A stretch of 64,000 nt of DNA from Streptomyces sp. TLI_146 (GCF_002846415.1 NZ_PJMX01000001.1:5022001-5086000), one strand, 5' to 3'. Shown: positions 1 through 8,338, counted from the first letter of the stretch. The notes: generated by a model not told the origin, from the letters alone. Made by a program: numbers and translations.

Positions 1-41
1 TCGGCTCCGCCCTCGCACTCACCCGCCGCCCGCACCCCCTA

Positions 42-330
42 GGGGCGCGCGGAACGGCGCGAGCAACCGGCCACCGGCCCGCAGGCGAAGGCGGGTTTGG
101 GGGCGCGGGGAACTGCGCGAGCAACCGGCCACCGGTCCGCAGAGGAAGGCGGGTTTTGGGGCGCGGGGAACGGCGCGAGCAACCGGTCACCGGCCCGCAG
201 AGGAAGGCGGGTTTTGGGGCGCGGGGAACGGCGCGAGCAACCGGCCACCGGCCCGCAGACGAAGGCGGGTTTAGGGGCGCGGGGAACTGCGCGAGCAACC
301 CAGTACAGCCCGCAGGTCAACGTCGGCCCG
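42..330. repeat. 58-bp tandem repeat array
   Basis: Four full 58-bp units (42-99, 100-157, 158-215, 216-273) and a diverged fifth copy up to about 305-330. Each unit starts GGGGCGCGGGGAAC and carries a GCGCGAGCAACCGG core and a GAAGGCGGGTTT end; units differ at only a few positions. The same GGGGCGCGGGGAACTGCGCGA core recurs at 11626-11645, so this is an amplified copy of a dispersed intergenic element common in Streptomyces (the second point is from memory). The first 42 bases read as 13 codons ending in TAG at 40-42, possibly the 3' end of an upstream rightward gene. I see no gene in the rest up to 455. Confidence 0.9.
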
Positions 331-443
331 ACAAGGGGCGCCGCAGGCGAGCGAGGGGGGCGGGGCGGAGCCCCGGGAAGGGGTGGGGTGCAGCCGCAGG
401 GGCGGGCGTGGCGGGTGGTCTCGAACACGCGCGCGTCAGGGGA

Positions 444-456
444 TAGCCTCCGGCCA
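444..456 (+). promoter_or_regulatory. Putative leaderless promoter of the NUDIX gene
   Basis: A TAGCCT hexamer at 444-449 lies six bases before the ATG at 456, and no Shine-Dalgarno sequence is present. This places the expected transcription start on or next to the start codon. The -35 region is not obvious. Confidence 0.5.
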
Positions 457-1322
457 TGCCCAATGGTCAGTGGTACCCGCCGGAATGGCCCGACCGCATC
501 CGCGCCCTAGCCCACGGCGAACTCACCCCCGTGCAGCCCCGCCGCGCCGCCACCGTCATGCTGCTGCGTGGCGGACCGCTCGCCGTGCACATGCTGCGCC
601 GCCGCACCTCCATGGCCTTCGCCGGCGGCGCCTACGCCTACCCCGGCGGCGGCGTCGACCCCCGGGACGACGCCCGCCGGATCGGGTGGGCCGGGCCCAG
701 CCGCGAGACCTGGGCGGCCCGCCTGGGCGTGGGCGCGGACGACGCCCAGGCCATCGTCTGCGCGGCCGTCCGCGAGACGTACGAGGAGGCCGGGGTCCTC
801 CTCGCCGGGCCCGACGCCGACAGCGTGGTGCGCGACACCACCGGCGACGACTGGGAGGCCGACCGCCAGGCCCTCGTGACCCGCGACCTCTCCTTCGCCG
901 AGTTCCTCGACCGCCGCGGCCTGGTCCTGCGCTCGGACCTGCTCGGTGCGTGGGCCCGCTGGATCACCCCGGAGTTCGAGCCCAAGCGGTACGACACCTG
1001 GTTCTTCGTCGCCGCGCTCCCCGAGGGCCAGCGCACCCGCAACGCCTCCACCGAGGCCGACCGGACGGTGTGGATCCGGCCCGCCGAGGCCACGGCCGGG
1101 TACGACGGGGGCGAGCTGCTGATGATGCCCCCGACCGTCTCGACCCTGCGCTCCCTCCTCCCGTACGCCGCCCCCGCCGACGTCCTCGCCGCCTCGGCCG
1201 CCCGCGACCTCACCCCCGTACTGGCGCGGGCCAGCCTCGGCGACGACGGTGAGATCGTGCTGAGCTGGCCCGGGCACGACGAGTTCACCAAGCGCGTCCG
1301 CACCGGCGGCGGTACGCCGTGA
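456..1322 (+). CDS. NUDIX hydrolase, NUDT19-like
   Basis: A 288-residue NUDIX protein. The Nudix box is split: PGGGVDPRDD near residues 63-72 is separated by about 35 residues from the helix AAVRETYEEAGVLL, which carries the metal-binding RExxEE. That long insertion is typical of the NUDT7/NUDT19 acyl-CoA diphosphatase group, so a CoA or acyl-CoA substrate is possible but not shown. It is followed after 46 bp by a metallo-beta-lactamase-fold gene on the same strand, probably co-transcribed. The ATG at 456 was chosen because it follows a likely leaderless promoter and begins the conserved N-terminus. No signal peptide or membrane segment is visible, so it should be cytoplasmic. Confidence 0.85.
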   Translation: MPNGQWYPPEWPDRIRALAHGELTPVQPRRAATVMLLRGGPLAVHMLRRRTSMAFAGGAYAYPGGGVDPRDDARRIGWAGPSRETWAARLGVGADDAQAIVCAAVRETYEEAGVLLAGPDADSVVRDTTGDDWEADRQALVTRDLSFAEFLDRRGLVLRSDLLGAWARWITPEFEPKRYDTWFFVAALPEGQRTRNASTEADRTVWIRPAEATAGYDGGELLMMPPTVSTLRSLLPYAAPADVLAASAARDLTPVLARASLGDDGEIVLSWPGHDEFTKRVRTGGGTP

Positions 1323-1368
1323 CCCCTTTCGCCACCACGTCCCCGCTCTCCATGGAAGGTGCCCCCGC

Positions 1369-2199
1369 GTGACCGAAGCCGCGGCCCTCCCCGGCCAGCC
1401 CCGCGGCGGGGTGCTGTCCGGCCCCGCCACGACCCGTACCGTCAACGTCCTCGCGCCCAACCCCTCCGCGATGACCCTGGACGGCACCAACACCTGGATC
1501 GTCGCCGAGCCCGACTCCGACCTCGCCGTCGTCGTCGACCCCGGACCGCTCGACGACGCCCATCTGCGGAACGTGGTCGCCACCGCCGAGCGGATGGGCA
1601 AGCGGGTCGCCCTCACCCTGCTCACCCACGGCCACCCCGACCACGCCGAGGGCGCCGCCCGCTTCGCGGAGCTGACGCGCACGCACGTACGCGCGCTGGA
1701 CCCGGCGTTGCGCCTCGGGGACGAAGGGCTCGGCGCGGGCGACGTGATCACCACCGGCGGACTGGAGATGTGGGTGGTGCCCACCCCCGGTCACACCGCA
1801 GACTCCCTCTGTTTCCATCTCCCCGCCGACCGGGCCGTGCTGACGGGGGACACGGTCCTCGGGCGCGGCACCACCGTCGTGGCGCACCCCGACGGCCGCC
1901 TGGGCGACTACCTCGACTCACTGCGGCGGCTGCGCTCGCTCGCGGTCGACGACGGCGTCCACACCGTGCTGCCCGGGCACGGTCCGGTCCTCGACGACGC
2001 GCAGGGCGCCATCGAGTTCTACCTCGCCCACCGCGCCCACCGGCTGGCCCAGGTGGAGACGGCGGTGGAGAACGGCTTCACCACGGCGGCGGACGTGGTG
2101 GGCCGCGTCTACGCGGACGTCGACCGCTCGCTGTGGCCGGCGGCCGAGCTCTCCGTACGCGCGCAGTTGGAGTATCTGAGCGAGCACGGGCTGATCTGA
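1369..2199 (+). CDS. Metallo-beta-lactamase-fold hydrolase (LACTB2-like)
   Basis: A 276-residue single-domain MBL-fold enzyme. The metal-binding motif appears as THGHPDHAEG (HxHxDH) near residues 86-95; further ligands are in PTPGHTADS and GDTVLGRG, and a C-terminal helical part contains LPGHGPV. The fold binds two metal ions, usually Zn, and hydrolyses thioesters, phosphoesters or RNA; the LACTB2-like overall shape suggests a nuclease or thioesterase, but the substrate cannot be read from sequence. GTG start at 1369 follows a GGAAGG Shine-Dalgarno. It sits 46 bp after the NUDIX gene and converges on crp; an MBL gene also neighbours crp in mycobacteria (Rv3677c, from memory). Confidence 0.85.
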   Translation: MTEAAALPGQPRGGVLSGPATTRTVNVLAPNPSAMTLDGTNTWIVAEPDSDLAVVVDPGPLDDAHLRNVVATAERMGKRVALTLLTHGHPDHAEGAARFAELTRTHVRALDPALRLGDEGLGAGDVITTGGLEMWVVPTPGHTADSLCFHLPADRAVLTGDTVLGRGTTVVAHPDGRLGDYLDSLRRLRSLAVDDGVHTVLPGHGPVLDDAQGAIEFYLAHRAHRLAQVETAVENGFTTAADVVGRVYADVDRSLWPAAELSVRAQLEYLSEHGLI

Positions 2200-2335
2200 C
2201 CGCCGGAGGCGCCGGGTCCGTCGGGGCTGCCGGGGCCGCCCAGCAGCCAGGGCGGCCGGCCGCATCGCCCGCTCGCCCGCCCATTCGCTCGCTCGTAACT
2301 CGCCTTTTTCCACGGTGCACTTGTCAAGGAGCCGC

Positions 2336-2377
2336 GTGGTGTCTGCCACGTATCAACAGACTAGGACCGACCACTGA
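2336..2377 (+). CDS. Possible 13-residue peptide
   Basis: A perfect AAGGAG at 2326-2331 is followed five bases later by GTG at 2336 and 13 sense codons (reading VVSATYQQTRTDH) ending in TGA at 2375-2377. Two bases after the stop a strong terminator hairpin begins. The layout (SD, tiny frame, hairpin) is that of a leader peptide or micro-gene, but the downstream gene is convergent, so there is nothing to attenuate. It may be chance. Low confidence. Confidence 0.25.
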   Translation: MVSATYQQTRTDH

Positions 2378-2379
2378 CA

Positions 2380-2413
2380 ACGGGGCCCGCCTCCCGAGGG
2401 AGAGGGGCCCCGT
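2380..2413. terminator. Bidirectional terminator between MBL gene and crp
   Basis: Inverted repeat ACGGGGCCC (2380-2388) / GGGCCCCGT (2405-2413), with an inner CTCCC/GGGAG that extends the stem. It sits between convergent genes. Confidence 0.75.
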
Positions 2414-2443
2414 CACGTACGAACGCGCAGGTGAACGGCCGTA

Positions 2444-3118
2444 TCAGCGCGAGCGCTTGGCGAGCCGCTCGACGTCGAGCAGGATCACCGCACGGGCCTC
2501 CAGGCGCAGCCAGCCGCGCTGCGCGAAGTCGGCGAGGGCCTTGTTCACCGTCTCGCGGGAGGCGCCGACCAGCTGGGCCAGCTCTTCCTGCGTCAGGTCG
2601 TGCACGACGTGGATGCCCTCTTCCGACTGCACGCCGAAGCGGCGCGACAGGTCGAGGAGCGCGCGGGCGACGCGGCCCGGGACGTCGGAGAAGACCAGGT
2701 CGGACATCTGGTCGTTGGTCTTGCGCAGTCGGCGGGCGACGGCGCGCAGCAGGGCGGTGGCCACCTCGGGCCGGGCGTTCAGCCAGGGCTGGAGGTCGCC
2801 GTGGCCCAGGCCCAGCAGCTTGACCTCGGTGAGCGCGGTCGCGGTGGCGGTGCGCGGGCCCGGGTCGAAGAGGGACAGCTCGCCGATGAGCTCGCCGGGG
2901 CCGAGGACCGCCAGCATGTTCTCGCGGCCGTCGGGGGAAGTGCGGTGGAGCTTGACCTTGCCCTCGGTGACCACGTAGAGGCGGTCGCCGGGGTCGCCCT
3001 CGTGGAAGAGGGCGTCGCCGCGGGCGAGCGTCACCTCACTCATCGAGGCGCGGAGCTCCGCGGCCTGCTCATCATCGAGCGCCGCGAAGAGCGGGGCGCG
3101 CCGCAGAACGTCGTCCAC
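2444..3118 (-). CDS. crp: Crp/Fnr-family transcription regulator
   Basis: A 224-residue cyclic-nucleotide-type regulator. N-terminal cNMP-binding beta-roll (residues about 10-125) with GPGELIGELSLFDPGPRTAT as the phosphate-binding cassette; C-terminal winged helix with the recognition segment QLVGASRETVNKAL at about 178-191. In Streptomyces Crp affects germination and secondary metabolism (from memory). The start was set at GTG 3118: AAGGAGAG precedes it by 6-7 bases, and the length matches the known 224 residues, whereas an upstream TTG/ATG start would add 26 residues with no similarity to the family. It is divergent from nth; a GTG-N8-CAC palindrome at 3183-3196 may be an autoregulatory site. 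Confidence 0.95.
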   Translation of the reverse strand: MDDVLRRAPLFAALDDEQAAELRASMSEVTLARGDALFHEGDPGDRLYVVTEGKVKLHRTSPDGRENMLAVLGPGELIGELSLFDPGPRTATATALTEVKLLGLGHGDLQPWLNARPEVATALLRAVARRLRKTNDQMSDLVFSDVPGRVARALLDLSRRFGVQSEEGIHVVHDLTQEELAQLVGASRETVNKALADFAQRGWLRLEARAVILLDVERLAKRSR

Positions 3119-3182
3119 GAGTTCTCTCCTTGTCGACCGGTACAGGGGACCGTGCTCCCCATTTTGCCGGACGGGGTAAACA

Positions 3183-3196
3183 GTGCGATCAATCAC
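3183..3196. promoter_or_regulatory. Possible Crp-binding site
   Basis: GTGCGATCAATCAC has the GTG-N8-CAC arrangement of Crp-family operators and lies 65-78 bases upstream of the crp start codon, in the crp/nth divergent region. The match to the Streptomyces Crp consensus is from memory and imperfect. Confidence 0.35.
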
Positions 3197-3288
3197 AAGG
3201 ATGACGCACCGGAGTGTCGGACTGTGCGGCAGGGGGCCGATTGGGGTGGTGATTCGCTGTGGCCGGGGCGGATGTCAGTGCGTGGCTT

Positions 3289-3301
3289 TAGGCTGGCCGG
3301 G
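3289..3301 (+). promoter_or_regulatory. Putative leaderless promoter of nth
   Basis: TAGGCT at 3289-3294 is followed by six bases (GGCCGG) and the GTG start at 3301; no Shine-Dalgarno sequence is present. This fits a -10 element giving a leaderless transcript. Confidence 0.5.
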
Positions 3302-4485
3302 TGTCCAATTCGCCGGTGAGAGCGCAGGCCAGGGGGGCCACAAGAGTGTCCGCAGGCAGTGATTCCGCTGTGGGCGAACAGCCCGCGAGTAAACCGAAAA
3401 AAGCCGCGAAAGAATCAAAATCGGCCAATCGGGCCGCGTCGGCGCCGGCGCCCGCCCCGGGCGCGTCGGCCACCCCGGGCACGCCCGCGAAGGCCCCGGC
3501 CAAGAAGGCGGTGAAGAAGACCGTGGCCAAGGAGGCACCGGCCAAGGAGGCACCGGCCAAGAAGGCACCGGCCAAGAAGGCCGTCACCAAGAAGGCCGTC
3601 ACCAAGAAGGCCCCGGCCAAGCCCGCGAAGACCGCGAAGACCGCCAAGCCCGCGAAGGCTGGCGAGACCGCCAAGGCCGCGAAAACCGCCCCCGCCCGGC
3701 CCGCCGCCAAGCCCGCCAAACCCGAGTCCCACCTCTCCATGGTCCGCCGCGCCCGCCGGATCAACCGCGAGCTGGCGGACGTGTATCCGTACGCCCACCC
3801 GGAGCTCGACTTCCGCAACCCCTTCGAGCTCCTGGTCGCGACCGTCCTGTCCGCGCAGACGACGGACCTGCGGGTCAACCAGACGACGCCCGCGCTGTTC
3901 GCCGCGTATCCGACCCCCGAGGACCTGGCCGCGGCCGACCCGGAGGCGGTCGAGCAGCTGATCCGGCCGACCGGGTTCTTCCGCGCCAAGACCAAGTCGA
4001 TCATGGGTCTCGCCGCCGCCCTCCGCGACGACTTCGGGGGCAACGTCCCGGGCCGCCTCGACGACTTGGTGAAGCTCCCCGGAGTCGGCCGCAAGACGGC
4101 GAACGTGGTGCTCGGCAACGCCTTCGGCGTCCCCGGCATCACCGTCGACACGCACTTCGGCCGACTGGTCCGCCGCTGGAAGTGGACGGACGAGGAGGAC
4201 CCGGTCAAGGTCGAGGCCGTCGTCGCCGAGATCTTCCCGAAGAGCGAGTGGACGATGCTCTCGCACCGCGTCGTCTTCCACGGCCGCCGCATCTGCCACG
4301 CCCGCAAGCCCGCCTGCGGCGCCTGCCCCATCGCCCCGCTCTGCCCGGCGTACGGGGAGGGCGAGACGGACCCGGAGAAGGCGAAGAAGCTCCTGAAGTA
4401 CGAGAAGGGCGGCTTCCCGGGCCAGCGGCTCTCCCCGCCCCCGGACTACCCGGGGCTCCCGGCCCCGCCGCTGGGGGCCGGATGA
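3301..4485 (+). CDS. nth: Endonuclease III with Lys/Ala/Pro-rich N-terminal tail
   Basis: A 394-residue base-excision-repair DNA glycosylase/AP lyase acting on oxidised pyrimidines. The catalytic core starts near residue 145: helix-hairpin-helix LPGVGRKTANVV holds the catalytic lysine (K265), VDTHFGR the catalytic aspartate (D283), and the C-terminus has the four-cysteine Fe-S loop in C-x6-C-x2-C-x5-C spacing (CHARKPACGACPIAPLC). Most family members are 210-270 residues; the extra length is an N-terminal histone-H1-like tail of PAKKA/VTKKA/AKTAK repeats (residues about 20-140), encoded by short tandem DNA repeats at 3490-3700. The tail should bind DNA. A CoA-type NUDIX gene follows closely, as in mycobacteria (Rv3672c-Rv3674c, from memory). 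Confidence 0.95.
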   Translation: MSNSPVRAQARGATRVSAGSDSAVGEQPASKPKKAAKESKSANRAASAPAPAPGASATPGTPAKAPAKKAVKKTVAKEAPAKEAPAKKAPAKKAVTKKAVTKKAPAKPAKTAKTAKPAKAGETAKAAKTAPARPAAKPAKPESHLSMVRRARRINRELADVYPYAHPELDFRNPFELLVATVLSAQTTDLRVNQTTPALFAAYPTPEDLAAADPEAVEQLIRPTGFFRAKTKSIMGLAAALRDDFGGNVPGRLDDLVKLPGVGRKTANVVLGNAFGVPGITVDTHFGRLVRRWKWTDEEDPVKVEAVVAEIFPKSEWTMLSHRVVFHGRRICHARKPACGACPIAPLCPAYGEGETDPEKAKKLLKYEKGGFPGQRLSPPPDYPGLPAPPLGAG

Positions 4486-4558
4486 CGGATCGCGGATGAC
4501 CGGACGGAACGAACGCGACCGTCCCGGACGTTGTGACCGGTGGACGACGGGGGTGCCT

Positions 4559-5356
4559 ATGACGCAAGCGAGTGACACCAGCAAGACGAGTGACCCCAGC
4601 AGGCCGTACGAGAGGTACGAGAGCGGCGCGGGCGGCGTTGCCGTGCCCGACGGGCACCCGGGCCGGGACGGCGGCTCCCAGGGCCTCCAGGGCCCCGTGG
4701 TGAGCCGTGACGGCCTGCCCGAGTGGCTCGACCCCGTCGCGCGCGCGGCCGACAGCATCGAGCCGCTCCAGCTCAGCCGCTTCCTGCCGCCCGAGAGCGG
4801 CGCAGGGCGGCAGTCCGCCGTGCTGATCCTCTTCGGCGACGGCCCGGCCGGGCCCGAGCTGCTGCTCATGGAGCGCGCCAGCCAGCTGCGCTCGCACGGC
4901 GGCCAGCCCTCCTTCCCGGGCGGCGCCCTCGACCCCGAGGACGGCGACCCGCAGACCACCGGACCGCTGCGCGCCGCCCTGCGCGAGGCCGAGGAGGAGA
5001 CCGGCCTGGACCCCGAAGGGGTACAGATCTTCGGCGTGCTGCCCCGGCTCTACATCCCGGTGAGCGGTTTCGTGGTGACCCCCGTCCTGGGCTGGTGGCG
5101 CGAGCCGACCGAGGTGCGGGCGGTGGACGCGGCGGAGACCGCCCGGGTCTTCACCGTCCCCGTGGCGGATCTCACGGACCCGGCCAACCGGGCCACCGCG
5201 GTCCACCCGAGGGGGCACGCAGGCCCGGCCTTTCTGGTCGAATCCGCCCTCGTCTGGGGCTTCACGGCCGGGGTGATCGACCGGTTGCTGCACTTCGCGG
5301 GCTGGGAGCGCCCCTGGGATCGCACCAGGCGGGTCCCGCTCGACTGGCACGCGTGA
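4559..5356 (+). CDS. NUDIX hydrolase, CoA pyrophosphatase type
   Basis: A 265-residue NUDIX protein. LLMERASQLRSHGGQPSFPG matches the UPF0035 signature preceding the Nudix box in CoA pyrophosphatases (NudL type), followed by GGALDPEDGD and the helix LREAEEETGLDP carrying RExxEE (here REAEEE). Expected reaction: CoA to 3',5'-ADP plus 4'-phosphopantetheine. The ATG at 4559 was preferred because a GGGGG lies five bases upstream and the 21 residues between it and the alternative ATG at 4496 look unrelated to the family; 4496 cannot be excluded. It lies between nth and the marP-like gene, an order shared with mycobacteria. Confidence 0.88.
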   Translation: MTQASDTSKTSDPSRPYERYESGAGGVAVPDGHPGRDGGSQGLQGPVVSRDGLPEWLDPVARAADSIEPLQLSRFLPPESGAGRQSAVLILFGDGPAGPELLLMERASQLRSHGGQPSFPGGALDPEDGDPQTTGPLRAALREAEEETGLDPEGVQIFGVLPRLYIPVSGFVVTPVLGWWREPTEVRAVDAAETARVFTVPVADLTDPANRATAVHPRGHAGPAFLVESALVWGFTAGVIDRLLHFAGWERPWDRTRRVPLDWHA

Positions 5357-5368
5357 CAGGGTGGGCCC

Positions 5369-6589
5369 GTGAACGTGCTGGACATCCTGTTGCTGGTCGC
5401 CGCCGTGTGGTTCGCGATCGTCGGCTACCGCCAGGGCTTCGTCGTCGGCATCCTGTCGGTGATCGGCTTCCTCGGCGGTGGTCTCATCGCCGTGTATCTG
5501 CTGCCGGTCATCTGGGACCAGCTGACGGACAAGCGGGACGTGTCGACCACCGCCGCCATCGTGGCGGTCGTCGTCGTGATCGTCTGCGCCTCCGTGGGCC
5601 AGGCCTTCACCACGCACCTGGGCAACAAACTGCGCCAGCACATCACCTGGTCGCCCGCGCGCGCCCTGGACGCCACGGGCGGCGCGCTGGTCAACGTCGT
5701 GGCGATGCTCCTGGTCGCCTGGCTGATCGGCACCGCGCTCTCCCCGCTGGCCGACCCCCAGTCGTCGAGCAGGGGGAATGCGCTGGGACGGGCGGTCAAC
5801 GACTCCCAGATCCTGCGCGGCGTCGACAAGGCGATGCCCAAGCAGGCGTACACCTGGTTCTCGGACTTCTCCTCCATGCTGGCGCAGAACGGGCTGCCGC
5901 AGGTCTTCGCCCCGTTCACCAACGAGTCGATCACCAAGGTCCCGCCGCCCGACCAGGCGCTGGCCACCAGCCCCGTGGCGGCCCAGGCCAAGCGCTCGAT
6001 CGTCAAGGTCACCGGCACCGCGCCGAGCTGCGGCAAGCGCCTGGAGGGCACCGGCTTCGTCTTCGCCGAGCGCCGGGTGATGACCAACGCCCACGTAGTG
6101 GGCGGCGTGGAGGACCCGAAGATCCAGATAGGCGGCCAGGGCCGGACGTACGACGCGACGGTGGTGGTCTACGACTGGCGCCGCGACATCGCGGTCCTGG
6201 ACGTGCCCGACCTGAAGGCCCCGGTCCTGCACTTCTCCTCGCAGGCGGCGCACAGCGGCAGCGGAGCGATCGTCGCGGGCTTCCCCGAGGACCAGCCGTA
6301 CGACGTGCGCGCCGCGCGCGTCCGCGGCCGGATCACCCCGCCGGGCCCGGACATCTACCACCGCGGCACGGTCACCCGCGAGGTCTACTCGCTGTTCACC
6401 ACGGTCCGCCCGGGCAACTCCGGCGGCCCCCTCCTCACCCCCGACGGCAAGGTCTACGGAGTGGTCTTCGCCAAGTCCCTCGACGACCCGAACACCGGAT
6501 ACGCGCTGACGGCCGGTGAGATCCGCGAGGACATCCAGCTGGGCCGCACCGCCAACCAGCAGGTCGACAGCCAGCAGTGCGCCCTGTGA
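5369..6589 (+). CDS. Membrane-anchored serine protease, CvpA + trypsin-like (MarP type)
   Basis: 406 residues. The first about 150 residues are a CvpA-like domain with four hydrophobic segments, the first beginning at residue 3. The rest is a trypsin-fold protease with the triad readable as His242 (TNAHVVGG), Asp273 (RRDIAVLDVP) and Ser351 (RPGNSGGPLL). A cysteine pair in the protease domain is only partly seen (TAPSCGKRLEG). In M. tuberculosis MarP (Rv3671c, from memory) has the same architecture and is needed for acid and oxidative stress survival; the protease domain faces the periplasm. GTG start 12 bp after the NUDIX stop, so the nth-NUDIX-marP genes are probably one operon. Confidence 0.9.
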   Translation: MNVLDILLLVAAVWFAIVGYRQGFVVGILSVIGFLGGGLIAVYLLPVIWDQLTDKRDVSTTAAIVAVVVVIVCASVGQAFTTHLGNKLRQHITWSPARALDATGGALVNVVAMLLVAWLIGTALSPLADPQSSSRGNALGRAVNDSQILRGVDKAMPKQAYTWFSDFSSMLAQNGLPQVFAPFTNESITKVPPPDQALATSPVAAQAKRSIVKVTGTAPSCGKRLEGTGFVFAERRVMTNAHVVGGVEDPKIQIGGQGRTYDATVVVYDWRRDIAVLDVPDLKAPVLHFSSQAAHSGSGAIVAGFPEDQPYDVRAARVRGRITPPGPDIYHRGTVTREVYSLFTTVRPGNSGGPLLTPDGKVYGVVFAKSLDDPNTGYALTAGEIREDIQLGRTANQQVDSQQCAL

Positions 6590-6633
6590 CCGGAGCCCCG
6601 CCCCGCTGACCCCGACTCCCGGAAGAGGCCGGA

Positions 6634-7974
6634 ATGCGACTGACGATCCTCGGCGGCGGCGGTTTCCGCGTGCCGCTCGTGTACGGCGCCCTGCTGCGCG
6701 ACCGCGCGCCCGGCCGGGTCACCGAGGTCACGCTGTACGACGTGGACGCGGCCCGGCTCGCGGCCATCGCCAGGGTCCTCGCCGACCAGGCCCGCGACAG
6801 CGCCGACGCGCCCGCCGTACGGGCCACCACCGACCTCGACGAGGCCCTGCGCGGCGCCGACTTCGTCTTCTCCGCGATCCGCGTCGGCGGCCTGGCGGGC
6901 CGGGCGGCCGACGAGCGGATCGCGCTCGCCGAGGGTGTCCTGGGCCAGGAGACGGTCGGCGCGGGCGGCGTGGCGTACGGACTGCGGACCGTGCCCGTGG
7001 CGGACGCGATCGCCCGCCGGATCAAGGCGGTCGCGCCCGGTGCCTGGGTCATCAACTTCACCAACCCGGCCGGTCTCGTCACCGAGGCCATGGCCCGCCA
7101 CCTGGGCGAACGAGTGATCGGCATCTGCGATTCCCCGGTCGGCCTGGCCCGCCGCGTGGCTCGTACGGTCGGCGCCGACCCCGACGCCGTACGGCTGGAC
7201 TACGCGGGCCTCAACCACCTCGGCTGGCTGCACGGCCTGTACGAGGGCGAGGAGAACGTCCTGCCGCGCCTGTTCGCGGACGACGCGCTGCTGACCTCGT
7301 TCGAGGAGGGCAAGCTCTTCGGCGCCGACTGGCTGCGCTCGCTGGGCTCGGTGCCCAACGAGTATCTGCACTACTACTACTTCAACCGCGAGGCCGTCGC
7401 CGCGTACCGGCAGGCCGAACTCACCCGCGGCGCCTTCCTCCTGGACCAGCAGGCGCGCTTCTACGCGACCGTGGCGGACGGCGAGCAGGCGTGGGACGCC
7501 TGGGACCGCACCCGCGCCGAGCGCGAGGCCACGTACATGTCCGAGAACCGGGAGGTCTCGGGCGCGGGCGAGCGCGCCGCCGACGACCTGGAGTCGGGCG
7601 GGTACGAGAACGTCGCCCTGGCGCTGATGCGGGCCATCGCGCGCGACGAACCGGCGACGCTCATCCTCAACGTGCGCAACGGCGCCTCACTGCACGCCCT
7701 AGACGCCGAGGCGGTCGTCGAGATCCCGTGCCGCGTCGACGCGTCAGGCCCGCACCCGCTGCCCGTGACCCAGCTGACCGGCCACGAGGCGGGCCTGGTC
7801 AGCGCGGTGAAGGCGGTCGAGCGGTGTGTCCTGGAGGCCGCCGAGGCCGACTCGGCGCGGGCGGCGGTGAAGGCCTTCGCCCTGCATCCGCTGGTCGACT
7901 CGGTCCAGGTCGCCCGACGGCTTCTGGACGGCTACCGGGACGTCCACCCGGGCCTCGCGTATCTGCGCCCGTAA
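6634..7974 (+). CDS. Family-4 glycosidase (6-phospho-beta-glucosidase)
   Basis: 446 residues of the NAD- and metal-dependent GH4 family. Rossmann start LTILGGGGFRVPL at residues 3-15; NFTNPAGLVTEAM near 148; metal ligands in GICDSP (Cys165) and LNHLGW (His195). GH4 enzymes cleave glycosides by an oxidation-elimination route, with Mn2+ and NAD; this one resembles the 6-phospho-beta-glucosidases. ATG at 6634 follows GGAAGAGG. It is 44 bp downstream of the marP-like gene and so could be read with it, but nothing links the functions. From memory the mycobacterial gene order goes directly from marP to the epoxide-hydrolase gene, so this gene seems inserted in a conserved block. Confidence 0.88.
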   Translation: MRLTILGGGGFRVPLVYGALLRDRAPGRVTEVTLYDVDAARLAAIARVLADQARDSADAPAVRATTDLDEALRGADFVFSAIRVGGLAGRAADERIALAEGVLGQETVGAGGVAYGLRTVPVADAIARRIKAVAPGAWVINFTNPAGLVTEAMARHLGERVIGICDSPVGLARRVARTVGADPDAVRLDYAGLNHLGWLHGLYEGEENVLPRLFADDALLTSFEEGKLFGADWLRSLGSVPNEYLHYYYFNREAVAAYRQAELTRGAFLLDQQARFYATVADGEQAWDAWDRTRAEREATYMSENREVSGAGERAADDLESGGYENVALALMRAIARDEPATLILNVRNGASLHALDAEAVVEIPCRVDASGPHPLPVTQLTGHEAGLVSAVKAVERCVLEAAEADSARAAVKAFALHPLVDSVQVARRLLDGYRDVHPGLAYLRP

Positions 7975-8338
7975 TCGCGTACGTACGTCGTCCACGCGCG
8001 GCCCGTGCTACGTACGCGAATGGCGCAGCCGCGCCGAGACCCAGCGGGCCCGGCGGCGGAGGATACGCGGAATACCGAGTTGGGGATCATGGCCCTGACC
8101 TTGCGGGCCGCCCCTCTCGTGCGAAATCGGCGCGGTGGCCGAGCGGCGGTTGCGTGCTGCGTCACCGTAGTCGTGCGTCCAGCCCATACCCCGACGTCTG
8201 CCCGGGCCCCAAGGTCGGTAACCGCGTCTCGGGCGGCCAATTGGCCTATGCGCCGGGCATTTGGCTGTTCGTCAGACAAGCGTTCCCGTCCGCTTGCCGG
8301 ACAGAGCCGCGGGACCACCGGCCCCGCTGCCGGTCGGC
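7975..8338. other. Convergent intergenic stretch without a gene
   Basis: The space between two convergent genes. It has mixed codon bias, several short frames on both strands without recognisable content, and no RNA fold that I can support. A displaced copy of the 3' end of the leftward gene follows at 8339-8414. Confidence 0.5.

Noticed and set aside
1..330. CRISPR array at the left edge
   Set aside because: Repeats are contiguous 58-bp units without unique spacers, and no cas genes are present.
383..2978. Long open frames on both strands across the NUDIX and MBL genes
   Set aside because: They are Arg/Pro/Ala-rich shadow frames with poor codon bias, overlapping genes with intact motifs.
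8132..8180. Possible tRNA: GGTGGCCGAGCGGCGG resembles the D-arm of tRNA-Ser/Leu
   Set aside because: No acceptor stem, no T-loop GTTCGAATC sequence and no anticodon arm can be found downstream.
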